From contig NZ_CP021108.1 in the NCBI RefSeq assembly GCF_002119685.1, positions 4,464,001 to 4,528,000 on the forward strand: a DNA stretch of 64,000 bases, given 5' to 3'. A program made the position numbers and the translations under genes. The notes under the pieces were generated by a model that saw only the letters and a program-made list of their open reading frames with translations, did no database searches and had not been told where the DNA came from. The stretch comes from Bordetella genomosp. 8. Lineage in GTDB: Bacteria > Pseudomonadota > Gammaproteobacteria > Burkholderiales > Burkholderiaceae_B. This document shows, piece by piece, positions 26,401 through 37,800 of the stretch; the stretch's first letter is position 1, and each line of letters begins with the position of its first letter.

Positions 26401-26616
26401 ATGCAGCACCACGATGAGCTCCGTACGATGTGCGCAGACGACCTCGAGGTCATTGCCCAAGCCACGGCCGTACTGCCCCCGGGAGGCAAAATCACATCCG
26501 AACTGCTGGAGTATACGAAAACCATCGTCGGCCATTGCGCGAGCATCGGAGATCGCTATCCACATGGGGGGCGGTCAGCCGGCGATGAGATAAGGTCTCG
26601 ATTCGCGAGACTATAG
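26401..26616 (+). CDS. Small hypothetical protein
   Basis: A 71-residue frame, MQHHDELRTMCADDLEVIAQ..., with AAGGA and AGGT directly before the ATG at 26401. The composition is protein-like and mostly helical. No family was recognised. It lies 5 bp after the end of the SRAP fragment, so it may once have shared its transcript. Confidence 0.45.
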   Translation: MQHHDELRTMCADDLEVIAQATAVLPPGGKITSELLEYTKTIVGHCASIGDRYPHGGRSAGDEIRSRFARL

Positions 26617-26653
26617 GTAGCCCTACGCGCGTTCCCTAAACCTCAGCCGACGC

Positions 26654-27797
26654 CTACGTCGACAAGCGATCCGAAAGCGCTTTGGTCTTGGGAAGCCAGA
26701 TGCCAAAGCTAACGAGCCCATCGCGACAAACCGCTCGAACATCGCCACCATGCGCTCGAGCGATCTCTTTGGTGATAAACAGCCCGAGTCCTAAACTCGC
26801 CCTTTCTTCGGCACGACTGCTATTTGTCGCCCCACGGCGCATCGGCTCAAAAAGCAGCGCCAGTTCCGTATCGGGAATCGCGCTTTCAACAGCGTTTGTC
26901 ACAGCCAGCTCAACGGTATTGTCCGTCCCCGTGACTTTCACTTGTATGGGACGGGAGGACACACCATACCTAACGGCGTTGGAGACCAGATTACCTAGGG
27001 CCTCACGGACGCGCGATTCATCAAACACCCCGCGACAATCTCCGGCAACCTCGAACTCAATGCGTGCGCCTGGATTCGCCGCGCGCAGCATCTCCAGCTC
27101 CTCTTCGCATTCTCGGTCCAAGTTCACGATTGACGTCGCCAAGACCATATGGCCATCCAACTTCGCCAGGTTGTAATCAAGCAACGAGCCAAGCAGGCGG
27201 CTCATCCTAGCCACGCTCCGCGATATAACCGTCCACGAAACGATGCGTTTCGGGTGGTCCTGTGTGTCGGATAGCCCCGGCGGTCAGCGACACTGCATTC
27301 AGTGGACCACGCAGATCGTGCCCAAGCGCTGCCAGGAACAACTCGCGCCGCTTCTCGGTTTCGGCGACGAACGCCCGGACAGACTCCGCAATCGCTTGGT
27401 CTATTGCCTCATTGAAGCGCTGAATTTCAGATATGTCGTGCTCGGCAAATGAATGATGTGTGGCCCAGAGCCGTAGTACGCTAGACCGCAGGGCGCGATA
27501 TTCCGCCAGGACCTGCTCTAGCGACAAGCCAACCTGCGCGCGCTGCAAGCCGTGCTCATCGGCGCCGCTATTTAAGGTAAGGTATCCTGCAGCCGATTCC
27601 CCGCGGCTTTTCGCGATACTAGCGCTCTCGGATTGATCCGTCCTGAGGTCAACCGCGATGCTCTGCAAGATCGCTGGAATGTGGTTCCGGAGCAGCGCTT
27701 CCTTCGCCGAGGTCAGCGCCGTAAGCGTGCGCGCGAACTCTACAGCCTGCTCCACAATCGCTTCTTTCTCTTCCTCGATGAACTTGGCGAGGTGCAT
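26654..27797 (-). pseudogene. Histidine kinase split by a frameshift
   Basis: Two frames together form one sensor kinase. The first (27797 to 27207) has a helical sensor part of about 150 residues (LAKFIEEEKEAIVEQAVEFA..., RsbRD-like) and the phospho-acceptor helix FLAALGHDLRGPLNAVSL with the H box. The second (27214 to 26654) continues with VARMSRLLGSLLDY and the ATPase domain: N box EALGNLVSNAVRYG, then LGLGLFITKEIARAHGG. The switch is near 27210, where a TAG in the first frame falls just before ARMSRLLG. One indel would restore a ~380-residue kinase. Confidence 0.75.
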
Positions 27798-27998
27798 ATT
27801 CGGTCTCGGGCGCCAGTCGCGGTTTCGTCCCCATCACGCCAAAAGTTTAAAGTAAAAGCGTGTGATTCTCTATGGGACGCTTCCGCCTATGCTCATCCGC
27901 CTCTGCGCAAAGCACCACCCCGATAATTACATATCTGGGACGGACCAAGGCGGACGTCGGCTGCTACAGTCGTTGAACCAACACGATGGTGGTACGGT

Positions 27999-28290
27999 GC
28001 TTACCTTACGCGTCCTAATCGTAGACAATGACTGTCTCGTATTGTTCATGATAGTCGAACTGCTTACGGAACTAGGCTTCGAGCCTTGTGGCGTTGACCG
28101 TGGCGTTGCGGCGATTGCAGCGCCCGAGTCTAGCGACGCTTTCGACCCCGTGGTGGCTGACGTCGATATGCGTGCGTCGCTCGTCTAGCTGTGTTCGAGG
28201 CGGCCCGGAACGGGATGCGAACATGCCCGTTATGTACGTGAGCCGGTATGTATCAAGAAGCTGTCTGCACTGGTGTCCTAAGCCCACCCG
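27999..28290 (+). pseudogene. Broken response-regulator receiver domain
   Basis: From GTG 27999 the frame reads LTLRVLIVDNDCLVLFMIVE then a receiver-like helix and VVADVDMRASLV before a stop at 28188. The expected continuation, DANMPVMYVSRY, is found in another frame after the stop. The phospho-acceptor aspartate region is present but the fold is incomplete. From 28290 to 28500 nothing else is supported. Confidence 0.55.
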
Positions 28291-28500
28291 CGGGCATCAG
28301 AGGGCCGGAATGGCAGAGCTCATATGCGCCAAAGGCCAGCATTGGCACTCTTTCCGACTTAGACCCTATCCACGAGGAGGACTACGGTCCGAGACCGCTA
28401 AGAGAACCTAGACGCGAAGCGGTTGGCCAAACACGCCACTACGGAGCGTGCGGAGAAGCTCCCAGCGCACAGCGGCGAACCCCAGCAGTAAGCAAAAAAG

Positions 28501-28528
28501 CAAAAAAGCCCTCCAAGGAGGGCCTTTT
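28501..28528 (-). terminator. Rho-independent terminator of the first cold-shock gene
   Basis: GCCCTCC (28508-28514) and GGAGGGC (28517-28523) form a stem; the A6 run at 28502-28507 becomes the U-run on the - strand. It lies 40 bp downstream of the cold-shock gene. Confidence 0.8.
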
Positions 28529-28564
28529 CCGCACCATATACCCGAACTAGTCGGTCATCGGCAC

Positions 28565-28768
28565 TTACAGGGGCGTAATCTTCGTGGCTTGCGGGCCTTT
28601 GGCGCCCTGCCCAGCGATGAAGCTTACACGCTGATTTTCTTCGAGCGATTTGTATCCGCCGCCCTGAATCTCGGAGAAGTGAGCGAACAGATCCTTGCCG
28701 CCGCTCTCAGGCATGATGAAGCCAAAACCCTTCTCAGCGTTGAACCACTTAACGATACCGGTTTCCAT
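28565..28768 (-). CDS. CspA-family cold-shock protein (copy 1)
   Basis: A 67-residue RNA chaperone with the complete cold-shock domain: [18 protein letters not shown] (RNP1 KGFGFI), then DLFAHFSEI (RNP2-type), then [13 protein letters not shown] 28768 is preceded by AAGGA at good spacing. The leader just upstream (CGTATCTCATCAAGGATTTCTAT) is nearly identical to that of copy 2 at 42685, so the genes were duplicated with their leaders. It has its own terminator. Confidence 0.93.
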   Translation of the reverse strand: METGIVKWFNAEKGFGFIMPESGGKDLFAHFSEIQGGGYKSLEENQRVSFIAGQGAKGPQATKITPL

Positions 28769-28919
28769 ATAGAAATCCTTGATGAGATACGGACGCACGT
28801 CCGAAATAGAGACGATCAAGGAGTAAATGGACAATGATGGCGAACTACTTACTCGACACAACCGAACGATCACAACGCTTGAAAATCTATCATCACTATG
28901 GGGCCACCACAGCCTTGCG

Positions 28920-29279
28920 TCAAGCGTTATCTCGATGGGTCGATGAGATCTTATCGAGGAAAGGCTTAAGCACTGCGGCGATCTCCATTGAGCGATAAGG
29001 CTTGCGGAGCGTGCCACCAGGCGGCGCACCAGGAGGCGTATCTTGCCTTGAGGCGTAGACGATGCCGATCTCGAGCCTGTCACGCCGAACGGCTCGGGCT
29101 AGTTCGACACCTGACTTCCCGTCAAGGCCAATGTCAACCAGCATCACATCGGGTCCATCGCAGTCCAGCAATGCCAGCGCCTCATCCGCGGAAGCAGCGG
29201 TAGGAACGGAATGACCCAGCATCCCGACCATCTCAGCTGTAACGCTTCGCACAGTGTCGTCATCGTCGACCAGGAGCAC
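28920..29279 (-). CDS. Single-domain response regulator (CheY-like), start uncertain
   Basis: A 119-residue receiver domain: LLVDDDD acidic pocket at the N terminus, VMLVDIGL with the phospho-acceptor aspartate at about 45, and LRKPYRS with the conserved lysine near 89. The start is GTG 29279; a TAA lies ten codons upstream in frame. A related upstream stretch in another frame (AQLERVLDSMAKPGT) suggests that the gene lost an N-terminal part through a frameshift. It may have worked with the broken kinase at 26.6-27.8 kb. Confidence 0.65.
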   Translation of the reverse strand: MLLVDDDDTVRSVTAEMVGMLGHSVPTAASADEALALLDCDGPDVMLVDIGLDGKSGVELARAVRRDRLEIGIVYASRQDTPPGAPPGGTLRKPYRSMEIAAVLKPFLDKISSTHRDNA

Positions 29280-30029
29280 CTCAGAGGCCGTACCGTGCCA
29301 GGCTTAGCCATAGAATCCAAAACCCTTTCAAGCTGCGCATGCACCTTCGAGCCACGTTGCCGATGATTCGCCAACTCAAGCGACGGAGCGCCAAACTGCC
29401 AGGCAACCTAAATTCAGCAAGGACATGCCCTCATGCAAGCGCTTACGCTCTTCGGGCGTGCGTCCAAATCGCCACTCCTTGTTCGGCGTCGATAGAACAC
29501 AACCCATACCTACATACGTACGTTATGGCATGGTAGACAGGTCCCCATCCGCTCAGCGGGCAAGGAAGTGCCGTTCACGGCGACGATCTCCAATCCGGCG
29601 GACAAACGCCATTGGGCCCCCCCTTCCTTCGCTACCAGCCAGCGGCACTTCTTCTTGACGCACACCGCCAGTTCCTGAATGCTTCTAGCATTAAATCCGG
29701 GATTGCCGGCGTACGGGAGCTCCCATCATCTTCGTGAATCATTGCTGGCCGATGCAGGTACGTTCGCCGGCGGCGTGCATCGGGGCATCCAACATAGACG
29801 CAAGATAACAAAGGCCGGCTAGGTCAATGCCGGGAGCGCTCTCGGTTTAGCGGCTAAATTCATTTCAACGCCCCCGTCTTCACCTGCTGCGAATACAGAC
29901 GAGCCACACGATATCTCCACCTTAGGCTTCGGCGTCCAAGATCTGGAACAGCCGTCGATTTACCAACCGTGAACCGTCCGCTCGTAGCGCGCTCAACCAT
30001 TGGCAATACCACACAGGAATGCGAAATTG
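29280..30029. other. 750-bp stretch without a supported gene
   Basis: Short frames exist but none has a start signal or a family. Around 29300-29480 the - strand may hold the decayed N-terminal part of the response regulator (RTPEERKRLHEGMS...). A 13-bp palindrome TTTAGCGGCTAAA at 29846-29858 has a near-copy at 41609. Confidence 0.45.
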
Positions 30030-31889
30030 ATGCCATCCGACTCGCCGCCCCCGGTTGCAAGACTCGGTGCCACAGAAGCCTCTCTTTTAAGAACGTTGAC
30101 CGGCTTGGTCACAGCCGTCATCGTGATCGCCGGATTGCGTTTCGGAAGGGAACTTTTGATTCCTGTGACGCTCGCGATCTTACTGAGTTTCCTAATAGCG
30201 CCATTGGTCGGCCTGCTCAGCCGCGCCAGGTTGGGACGGCATGCGTCCGTACTTCTGTCGGCGCTGATTGGGCTGGGGCTTAGCGTCACTGTTGCCGGAA
30301 TCATAGGCGCGCAGGTCGGCTCCCTAGCCTCGGAGCTACCGAAATACCAGGCAGCCTTGGAATCAAAGGTCGATCGGTTCCAGGCGGTTGTTATCGGCGG
30401 CGCCGACCGACTGATCTCCGGCGCGACCTCCGCGATAAAACGGATAGGAGGCGGCCACGGCTCGGCCGATGTTTCATCCAGCCGTGCTCGTCCGGCCGCG
30501 AACGCGGCTCCGAAAGCGACGCAGGCGGACCCTGCCGAGCTCTCGACGCTCAGCTTCGCCCAGCGCCTGGTCGCGCCGATCCTGGGTCCCTTAGAGACAC
30601 TCGGCATTGCGCTGGTCGTGACTGTATTTATCCTGTTGCAGCGCGAGGACCTGCGAGATCGGCTCATACGGTTGTGCGGCACACGTGACCTGCACCGGAC
30701 GACCACGGCGCTCGATGAAGCCGCACATCGCCTGAGCCGGTATTTCGTCGCACAGTTCGGGATCAACCTGGGGGCTGGCCTTGTCGTGGCCATCGGCTTA
30801 TCGATCATCGGTGTTCCTGGCGCAATCCTCCTGGGCGTAATCACTAGCTGCCTCAGATTCGTACCGTATATCGGCGTCTGGATGGCGGCGATACTGGCGC
30901 TCGCGCTAGCCGCGACTGGTCCCGACTGGTCCATGCTGTTCTGGACGCTCGGCCTGTTTCTCGCGGTGGATCTGTTGGCGGGACAGGTCATGGAGCCCTG
31001 GCTGTATGGCCGCAGCACCGGACTGTCGCCCGTGGCGGTCATCATCGCCGCGATATTTTGGAGTGGGATGTGGGGCCCTGTGGGCCTAATACTGTCGACG
31101 CCGCTGACGCTATGCCTGGTCATCCTAGGTAGGCACGTCGAACAATTGCAGTTCTTGGATATCCTGTTCGGCGACAAGCCTCCACTCACCCCGGCGACCA
31201 CTTTCTACCAACGGTTACTGGCCGACGACCCGGACAGTGCGATAGAACAGGCGGAAGAGCTGTTGAAATCCATGAGCTTGGCGCAGTATTACGATGGCGT
31301 CCTGGTGGAGGGACTGCGTCTCGCACGCAACGACGCGCTGCGCGGCGTTATACCACCGGAGCGCCTGACGCGTATGAAGGAAACCCTTGACGATATCCTA
31401 GACGGCTGCGTCGAACTCGCACAACCCATACCACCGGCCGGCGCCATCGCTGCACATGCGCGGCCAGATACCGGCGCTCAAGTACTGTGCATCGCGGGAC
31501 GGGGGATTTTCGATGAGGCATTATCGACCGTGCTGGTGCAGCTGCTGCACAGGGGAGGCATTGCGGCCGGCACGGCGACCTATGCGCGGCACCCGGATAC
31601 GCTGGCGGGAAATATTGAGATCGGTGCCATCAGCGAGATTTGCATCATCTCGATGGACGCCGAATCGCCACGAGCCTACTTGCGCGTGCTCGTTCATCGC
31701 CTGCATGAACGCGCCCCCCTCGCGACCTTGTCCATCGGCTTGGGGGCGACGGAAGCTGGAGACGAAAGAGGCCATTTTCCGCCGGCGATTGGTATCGCAA
31801 CGCTCGGCGAGTATCTCCGACGTCTCGCGCGGGTTGAGGAGGGGTTGGAACCTAACGCTGCATCGCCAGCCCTTCTTCAACAGTCATAG
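30030..31889 (+). CDS. AI-2E family transporter with C-terminal extension
   Basis: A 619-residue membrane protein. Residues ~20-360 have the AI-2E/PerM/TqsA pattern: paired N-terminal helices, a soluble linker (~85-190, Ala/Ser-rich), and the conserved FVPYIGVWMAAILALAL with GQVMEPWLYGRSTGLSPVAV, typical of the family's last helices. The C-terminal ~240 residues are soluble and unassigned. Members export AI-2 or exchange Na+/H+. ATG 30030 is chosen over TTG 30000. The gene converges with the glucan synthase gene and the two stops overlap by 6 bp. Confidence 0.85.
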   Translation: MPSDSPPPVARLGATEASLLRTLTGLVTAVIVIAGLRFGRELLIPVTLAILLSFLIAPLVGLLSRARLGRHASVLLSALIGLGLSVTVAGIIGAQVGSLASELPKYQAALESKVDRFQAVVIGGADRLISGATSAIKRIGGGHGSADVSSSRARPAANAAPKATQADPAELSTLSFAQRLVAPILGPLETLGIALVVTVFILLQREDLRDRLIRLCGTRDLHRTTTALDEAAHRLSRYFVAQFGINLGAGLVVAIGLSIIGVPGAILLGVITSCLRFVPYIGVWMAAILALALAATGPDWSMLFWTLGLFLAVDLLAGQVMEPWLYGRSTGLSPVAVIIAAIFWSGMWGPVGLILSTPLTLCLVILGRHVEQLQFLDILFGDKPPLTPATTFYQRLLADDPDSAIEQAEELLKSMSLAQYYDGVLVEGLRLARNDALRGVIPPERLTRMKETLDDILDGCVELAQPIPPAGAIAAHARPDTGAQVLCIAGRGIFDEALSTVLVQLLHRGGIAAGTATYARHPDTLAGNIEIGAISEICIISMDAESPRAYLRVLVHRLHERAPLATLSIGLGATEAGDERGHFPPAIGIATLGEYLRRLARVEEGLEPNAASPALLQQS

Positions 31890-34800
31890 GGTGACGACAA
31901 CGCGATGCCGGCCGCCGTCCAGGCGGACCGTTGCAGGTCCCAGTTTCAGAGGTCGGACCTCGCCGTCCACGAGCATGGATGTAACGCCGTGCCCGAGTCC
32001 GGTCGAATTCTCCACTCGCAACTCAATCACCGTTCCGGCCACCTGCACGACCGCTTCGAAGCCCTCCCACGCCGCAGGAAAGCACGGCTCGATCTGCAAG
32101 GCCATCCCCCTCCGCGTCAGCCCCAGAATGCCCTCGACAGCTGCCCGATACATCCAGCCCGCCGACCCTGTGTACCATGTCCAGCCACCTCGTCCAGTAT
32201 GGGGCGCCACCGAATACACGTCCGCTGCGACGACGTAAGGCTCCACTCTGTAGCGCCTCATGTCTGCCGGAGCTCGCGTGTGATTGATGGGGTTGAGCAT
32301 CGAGAACAGCCCGGCGGCCTTGTCGCCTTCTCCTAGCTTTGCATAGGCGAGGACCGCCCACAGCGCTGCGTGCGTATACTGGCCACCATTCTCGCGCAAA
32401 CCTGGCGGATAGCCCTTGATATATCCCGGGTCGTGGGAAGTTCGGTCGAATGGCGGGGAGAACAGCAGTGCGAGCCCATCGTCGTGGCGCACCAGATGCT
32501 GTTCCAGGCTGGCCATGGCGGTCCGAGCACGTTGCGGATCCGCGGCACCCGACAGAACCGACCAAGACTGGGCGATGGAATCAATGCGGCATTCATCACC
32601 CGCGGCAGAGCCCAGCCAAGTCCCGTCGTCAAACGTCGCGCGCCGGTACCACTCGCCGTCCCATGCGTGAGCTTCGATGGACTGCACCACCCGATCGGCA
32701 TGTTTGCGCCATCGCTGGGCACGCACGGGATCGCGCGCCCGAGCTATCGGTTCGAATAAATCCACCGTACGGCGAAATAGCCAACCAAGCCACACGCTTT
32801 CACCACGGCCGGCTTGCCCAACCCTGCTCATGCCGTCGTTCCAGTCGCCCGTGCCCATCAAAGGCAATCCCCGCACGCCGGTAAGCGCCATGCATTGGTC
32901 GAGGCCGCGCGCGCAGTGCTCGAATAAATCGGCGCTTTCGTCCGATTGCGTCGGTTGGAAGAACGCGTCGTGGTCGCTCGGATCGAGCGCCGGTCCGCGA
33001 ATGAAGCCGACAAGCTCATCCATGACGGCTTCGTCACCACTGTGCCTGACATAGTGCGCCGCCGCGTATGCCAGCCATACCCGGTCATCCGAGATGCGCG
33101 TGCGCACGCCCTTGCCGGATTCCGGCAGCCACCAATGCTGCACATCGCCTTCGACGAATTGTCGGGAAGCTGCTCGCAACAGTTGGCGCCGCCCCAACTC
33201 CGGCATCGCAAAAGCCAGTGCCATGCTGTCCTGCAACTGGTCGCGGAAGCCGAATGCCCCACTGGACTGGTAGAACGCCGAACGTGCCCACAGCCGACAG
33301 GAAATAGTCTGGTAGAGCAGCCATCCATTGAGCAGGACATCCATGGCGCGATCAGGCGTCTTAACCTTGATTGCGCCTAGGCGATCGGCCCAACCCGACT
33401 TAACCTCGTCCAGTACGGCCTCGAGCTTTCGTCGGCGATAACGCAACACAAGCTCGCGTGCGTTCTCGGGTGAGTCGCATTGACCGAGAAAGAACACGAC
33501 CTCCACGGACGCGCCCGGCTCGATCACCAGGGTGCGCTGTAGAGCGGCACAAGGGTCCAACGCCGCACCGCAGCGTCCAGACAACGTTTCCCCATCCTGC
33601 AAGGCCCGCGGCGCGGCAAGGTCGCCATTGTCCCCCAGGAACTCGCGTCGGTCCGCGGTCAGCGCTTCCTGAGTCCCTGCCATGTCCGCGAAAGCGGTTC
33701 GTCCCCCGAAGTCCAGGCTCCATGGGTTGGACGCGAACACCGCCCCCGTGGCTTCGTCCCGTGTTGTGACCAGGAACGGAGCCGATGCGCTGCGCGCAGA
33801 CCCCAACACCCATTCCACGTAAGCTGTAACCGACAGACGGCGCATGCGGGTGGAATGATTGACGAGCGTGAGGCGCGAAATCTTGATAGGATCCTGGGGT
33901 GCGACGAATTGAACCAGCGTGCTGGCGATTTCCGCATGCCGATATTCGAAGGCGCTATAGCCGAAGCCGTGGCGGGCCACATACGCTTCCTGTCCGCGCA
34001 CAGGTAGCGCGGTAGGCGTCCACAACTCGCCGCTCATTTCGTCGCGCAGGTATAGCGCCTCGCCGCACGGATCCAGGACCGGATCGTTCGACCACGGCGT
34101 CAGCTGGTTTTCCTTGCTGTTCTCCGCCCAGGTATAGCCGCTGCCCTCCGCGGAAACCTGGAATCCGAATCGGGGATTCGCTATGACGTTGATCCACGGC
34201 GCGGGCGTGACGGCACAGCCTTGCAGCTCAACGACGTACTCGCGGCCATCCTGCTCGAAGCCTCCAGTCCCGTTGAAAAACTCGCGCTCTGAGTCCGTTG
34301 CGACGGGAGGCGACACTTCGGTGAACTGTTGGGCGGGAAGAGCCGCCGACGCGCGGGGCGACGATTCCACGATGCGTGCAAGCTGATCCGCAACGACCCC
34401 ATGAGCCGCCCAAAGGACGATGTGGGCGACTGACTGGAAGAGTTCCCGGCCGGCCGGCGTCATGAGATCGGATCGCATCGTGAAGACCGCGCCTTTCGCG
34501 AGCTCCGCACCGAATCGCGGTCGCGCCTGGCTGCTGCGGACCGCCGTATCGATGGCATTCTGCAGGTCTTGCACATACGACGAAGCGCGCTCGTTCAAGA
34601 TCACCAGGTCGACCGCGAGTCGCTTCATGCGCCAATACTCATGCGCCCGCAGCAACTGCCGGACGACCGCCATATCCTCTACGTCGTCGATACACAGAAG
34701 CACCATGGGCAAATCACCTGATATGCCATGAGCCCATAGTCCTGACTGGCTCCCTGCCCCACGCATGATCGAAGCGGAGGGCGGCCTGAAGCGTGAATCC

Positions 34801-37800
34801 GGAAAGATCAGCGCAGCAGCCAGCCGCTGGAAAAGCGCCGCCTCGTCCGAATGCATCTCCAGATGCCGCAATTGCACCTGGGCTTGGGTCCAGGCGAGGG
34901 TTTCGGCGCGTTCGAAGCCGCTGCGGTCATGGTGGGTGTCCACGAGGTCGAGGAGTGCAGTACGGCTATCCGCTGCAAGGGTCCAGAACGAGATGCGGGC
35001 AGACTGGCCCGGAGGCACCCGCACCCTGTGCCTGATGGAAAAGACGGGATCCAGTACGGTTCCGACAGTATTGGAAAGGGACTCGACGCTGGTATGAGGG
35101 GCAGGCCGCCAGTCGTGCGCGCCGCGGTCCAGGAAGCGGGCACGGTCGGTTTCGTACTGAACCGGCGCCAGGGACTCGCCTTCGATCACGGCGAAATGGG
35201 CCGCCCAGATTTCGGGCTCCTCGGGAGAGCGTCGCCTGCGCGTAGCGAGCAAAGCGCCATATTCAGGCAGAAACTCGGTTACCACGAACATCTTGGAGAA
35301 TGCGGGATGGGCGCGATCAGCCACGGGTGCCGCGAGGACCAGCTCCGCGAAGGATGTCAGCTCGATACTGCGTGCGCGGCGGCCGCTGTTGACCAGCGAA
35401 ACGCGGCGGACTTCGCCGTCGGTTTCACCTGATACCAGTATCTGCATCGTCGTCGTCAGCGACCCATCGCGCCGCGTGAAATCCGCTCGATCCTCGGAGA
35501 ACTCGATGCGCCACTGCGTGCTCTTGTTGTCCTCGTGGTGCGGGACGGTCGACCACGTCGTTCCGAGCCGCAAATCACGCAAGAATATCCGTGACCCCAT
35601 TGCGTCGCGCGTCGGATCGGCGTGCCAGCGGGTTATGGCATTATCGCGCCAACGGCTATATCCGCCCCCAGCAGTGGTGAGCATTACCGTGTAACGCCCA
35701 TTGGACAGCAGGTGCGTATGTGGCGGTCCGGGAGGAAGCTGAAAGTATCGCCGGACATTGTTGCCCGAACGCTCGGCGCGCATTGCAGAGGTTCTCACTT
35801 CTTCTGCGCGAGGGTGCGACACCGTCAAATCGCGTGGCACACGTTCCTGCAGTAGCGAATCACAGGCCTGAATCATCGGTTCCTGGTGAAATCGGTCGCG
35901 CATGCGGCCATTGTGCACCGCGTTGGCAATGGCGACGATCGTCATGCCCTGGTGGTGGGCCATGAAGCTGCGCACAATGGCGACCTCCTCGTCCTCGCGC
36001 AAGCGCGTGGGGGTGAAGTCCAAGGCCTCGTGGAAGCCGAATCGACCCGAGGCGCCTAGTTGCGCAAGGCGTGCAAAATTGACACGCGCGCCTTCCGGAT
36101 CGATCATTGTCGCCAGGCCCGTGGCGTAGGGTGCGATCACCACATTCTCTGAAAGCCCGCGCTTCAGGCCAAGCCCAGGCACGCCGAAATTGAAATACTG
36201 ATAGGTGAATTCGATGTCGCGGGCGTTATAGGCGGATTCGGACACGCCCCACGGGATACCCAACTCTGCCGCGTATTGCTGCTGGCGTTTCACGATCAAG
36301 CGATTGGTCTGCTCCAGCACGCTTCCCACGGGCGCTCGCAAGACGAGCGAAGGCATGAGGTACTCGAACATCGAGCCGGACCAGGAAATAAGCGCAGAGC
36401 CATGGCCAACCGGCGTGAAAGTCCGCCCCAGCCGCAACCAGTGCTTGGAGGGCACATCTCCTTTCGCAATCGCGAAAAGGCTCGCCAACCGGGCTTCCGA
36501 GGCGAGCAAGTCATAACAACTCGCGTCCAGCCGGTTTTCCGCCACCGAATACCCGATCGAAAGCAGCTTGCGTTCCGGGTCAAGCAGGAAACCGAACTCC
36601 ATGGCCACTGCCATCTCCCGCGCTTCCCTCGCGATCGCCAGCAACAGGGCGTCGGTTTCACCTCGATGACGCGATGCATCGACGTCCGCGCGATGCTCCT
36701 GAATTGCCGCGGCAAGCGCATCGGTCCAGAACGTCAGGTCAGCTGGCGAGCCGTCGGCTCCCCCCAGCTCCAGCGTGCGCGCGTAGCGACCAGCCTTGGT
36801 CGCAAGACGCAACAGCGCGGGCAGCAACGATCGGGTGTCCTGCCGGTCGGACAGCATCACATCCATTTCGTCTAGCGCTTGCGTCAATTGACGCAGCGGA
36901 TCGTTACCTGCCATGGCCATTTCGGCAATGGTCTCCCGCGCCAAAGCGATCGTATCCTGCAAACCTTGGCGCATGGTTTGCCCGAACGGGCTTTCTCTCC
37001 ACTCACGGCAGGCATTGCCCAGCGCGATGAGGTGTCCCGCCAGATTGCCACTGTCGACCGAAGATACGTAGGCTGGCGCAAGAACATGCAGTTCATCCGT
37101 GGCATACCAGTTCAGGAAGTGTCCGCGGTGGCGTTCGAGCTTGCGCATCGTGGCCAGGGTGCTCTGCAGCCGATCGATTGCCTTTCGCGTCCCGATCCAA
37201 CCGAAATCGCGTGCCGCCACGATGGACAGCAGGTAGAGCCCCATGTTCGTCGGCGAAGTGCGGCGAGCTAGCACGGGTGTGGGCGTCTCCTGAAAGTTAT
37301 CGCACGGCAACAGATGATCGTTGCGTGTGACGAAGGTTTCGAAAAATCGCCAGGTGCGCCGCGCCGTCCTTCGCAGCGACAATTCGGTCGACTCGGTGAT
37401 ACGCAGCTGGGACGGGAGCGCGCTCGCACAGCTGATCCACCAAGCGTAAAGAGGTGCGAAGGCCCACAGCAAGAGAAAAGGTGTGACCAGCGGCCATGCA
37501 AGCGGATGGATCCAGAGCACCGCGACGCAAGCGAAGATGCCCAGCAACACGCCGGGCCACATCATGCGATACATTCCGGCGACGCCGGATCGGGCGACGC
37601 TTGCCGATTGCGCCGCGGTGGTCCATTCGAGCAAATGCCGCCGGCTGACCGCCAGGCGCCAAAGCGTGCGGATAATGGCATCCGCCATTCGCCACGAAGT
37701 ATCGGGCAGTAGCGTGAACGTCGCGAAGACCTGCTGGCCAGCCTGGGACAGGTCCTGAGCAAATATCGCGGTGCGGTGGCTGAACGCGACTCCCCTGCGA

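Noticed and set aside
29993..31201. A 402-residue - strand frame opposite the AI-2E transporter
   Set aside because: It is the antisense of a well supported membrane protein and lacks a ribosome binding site.
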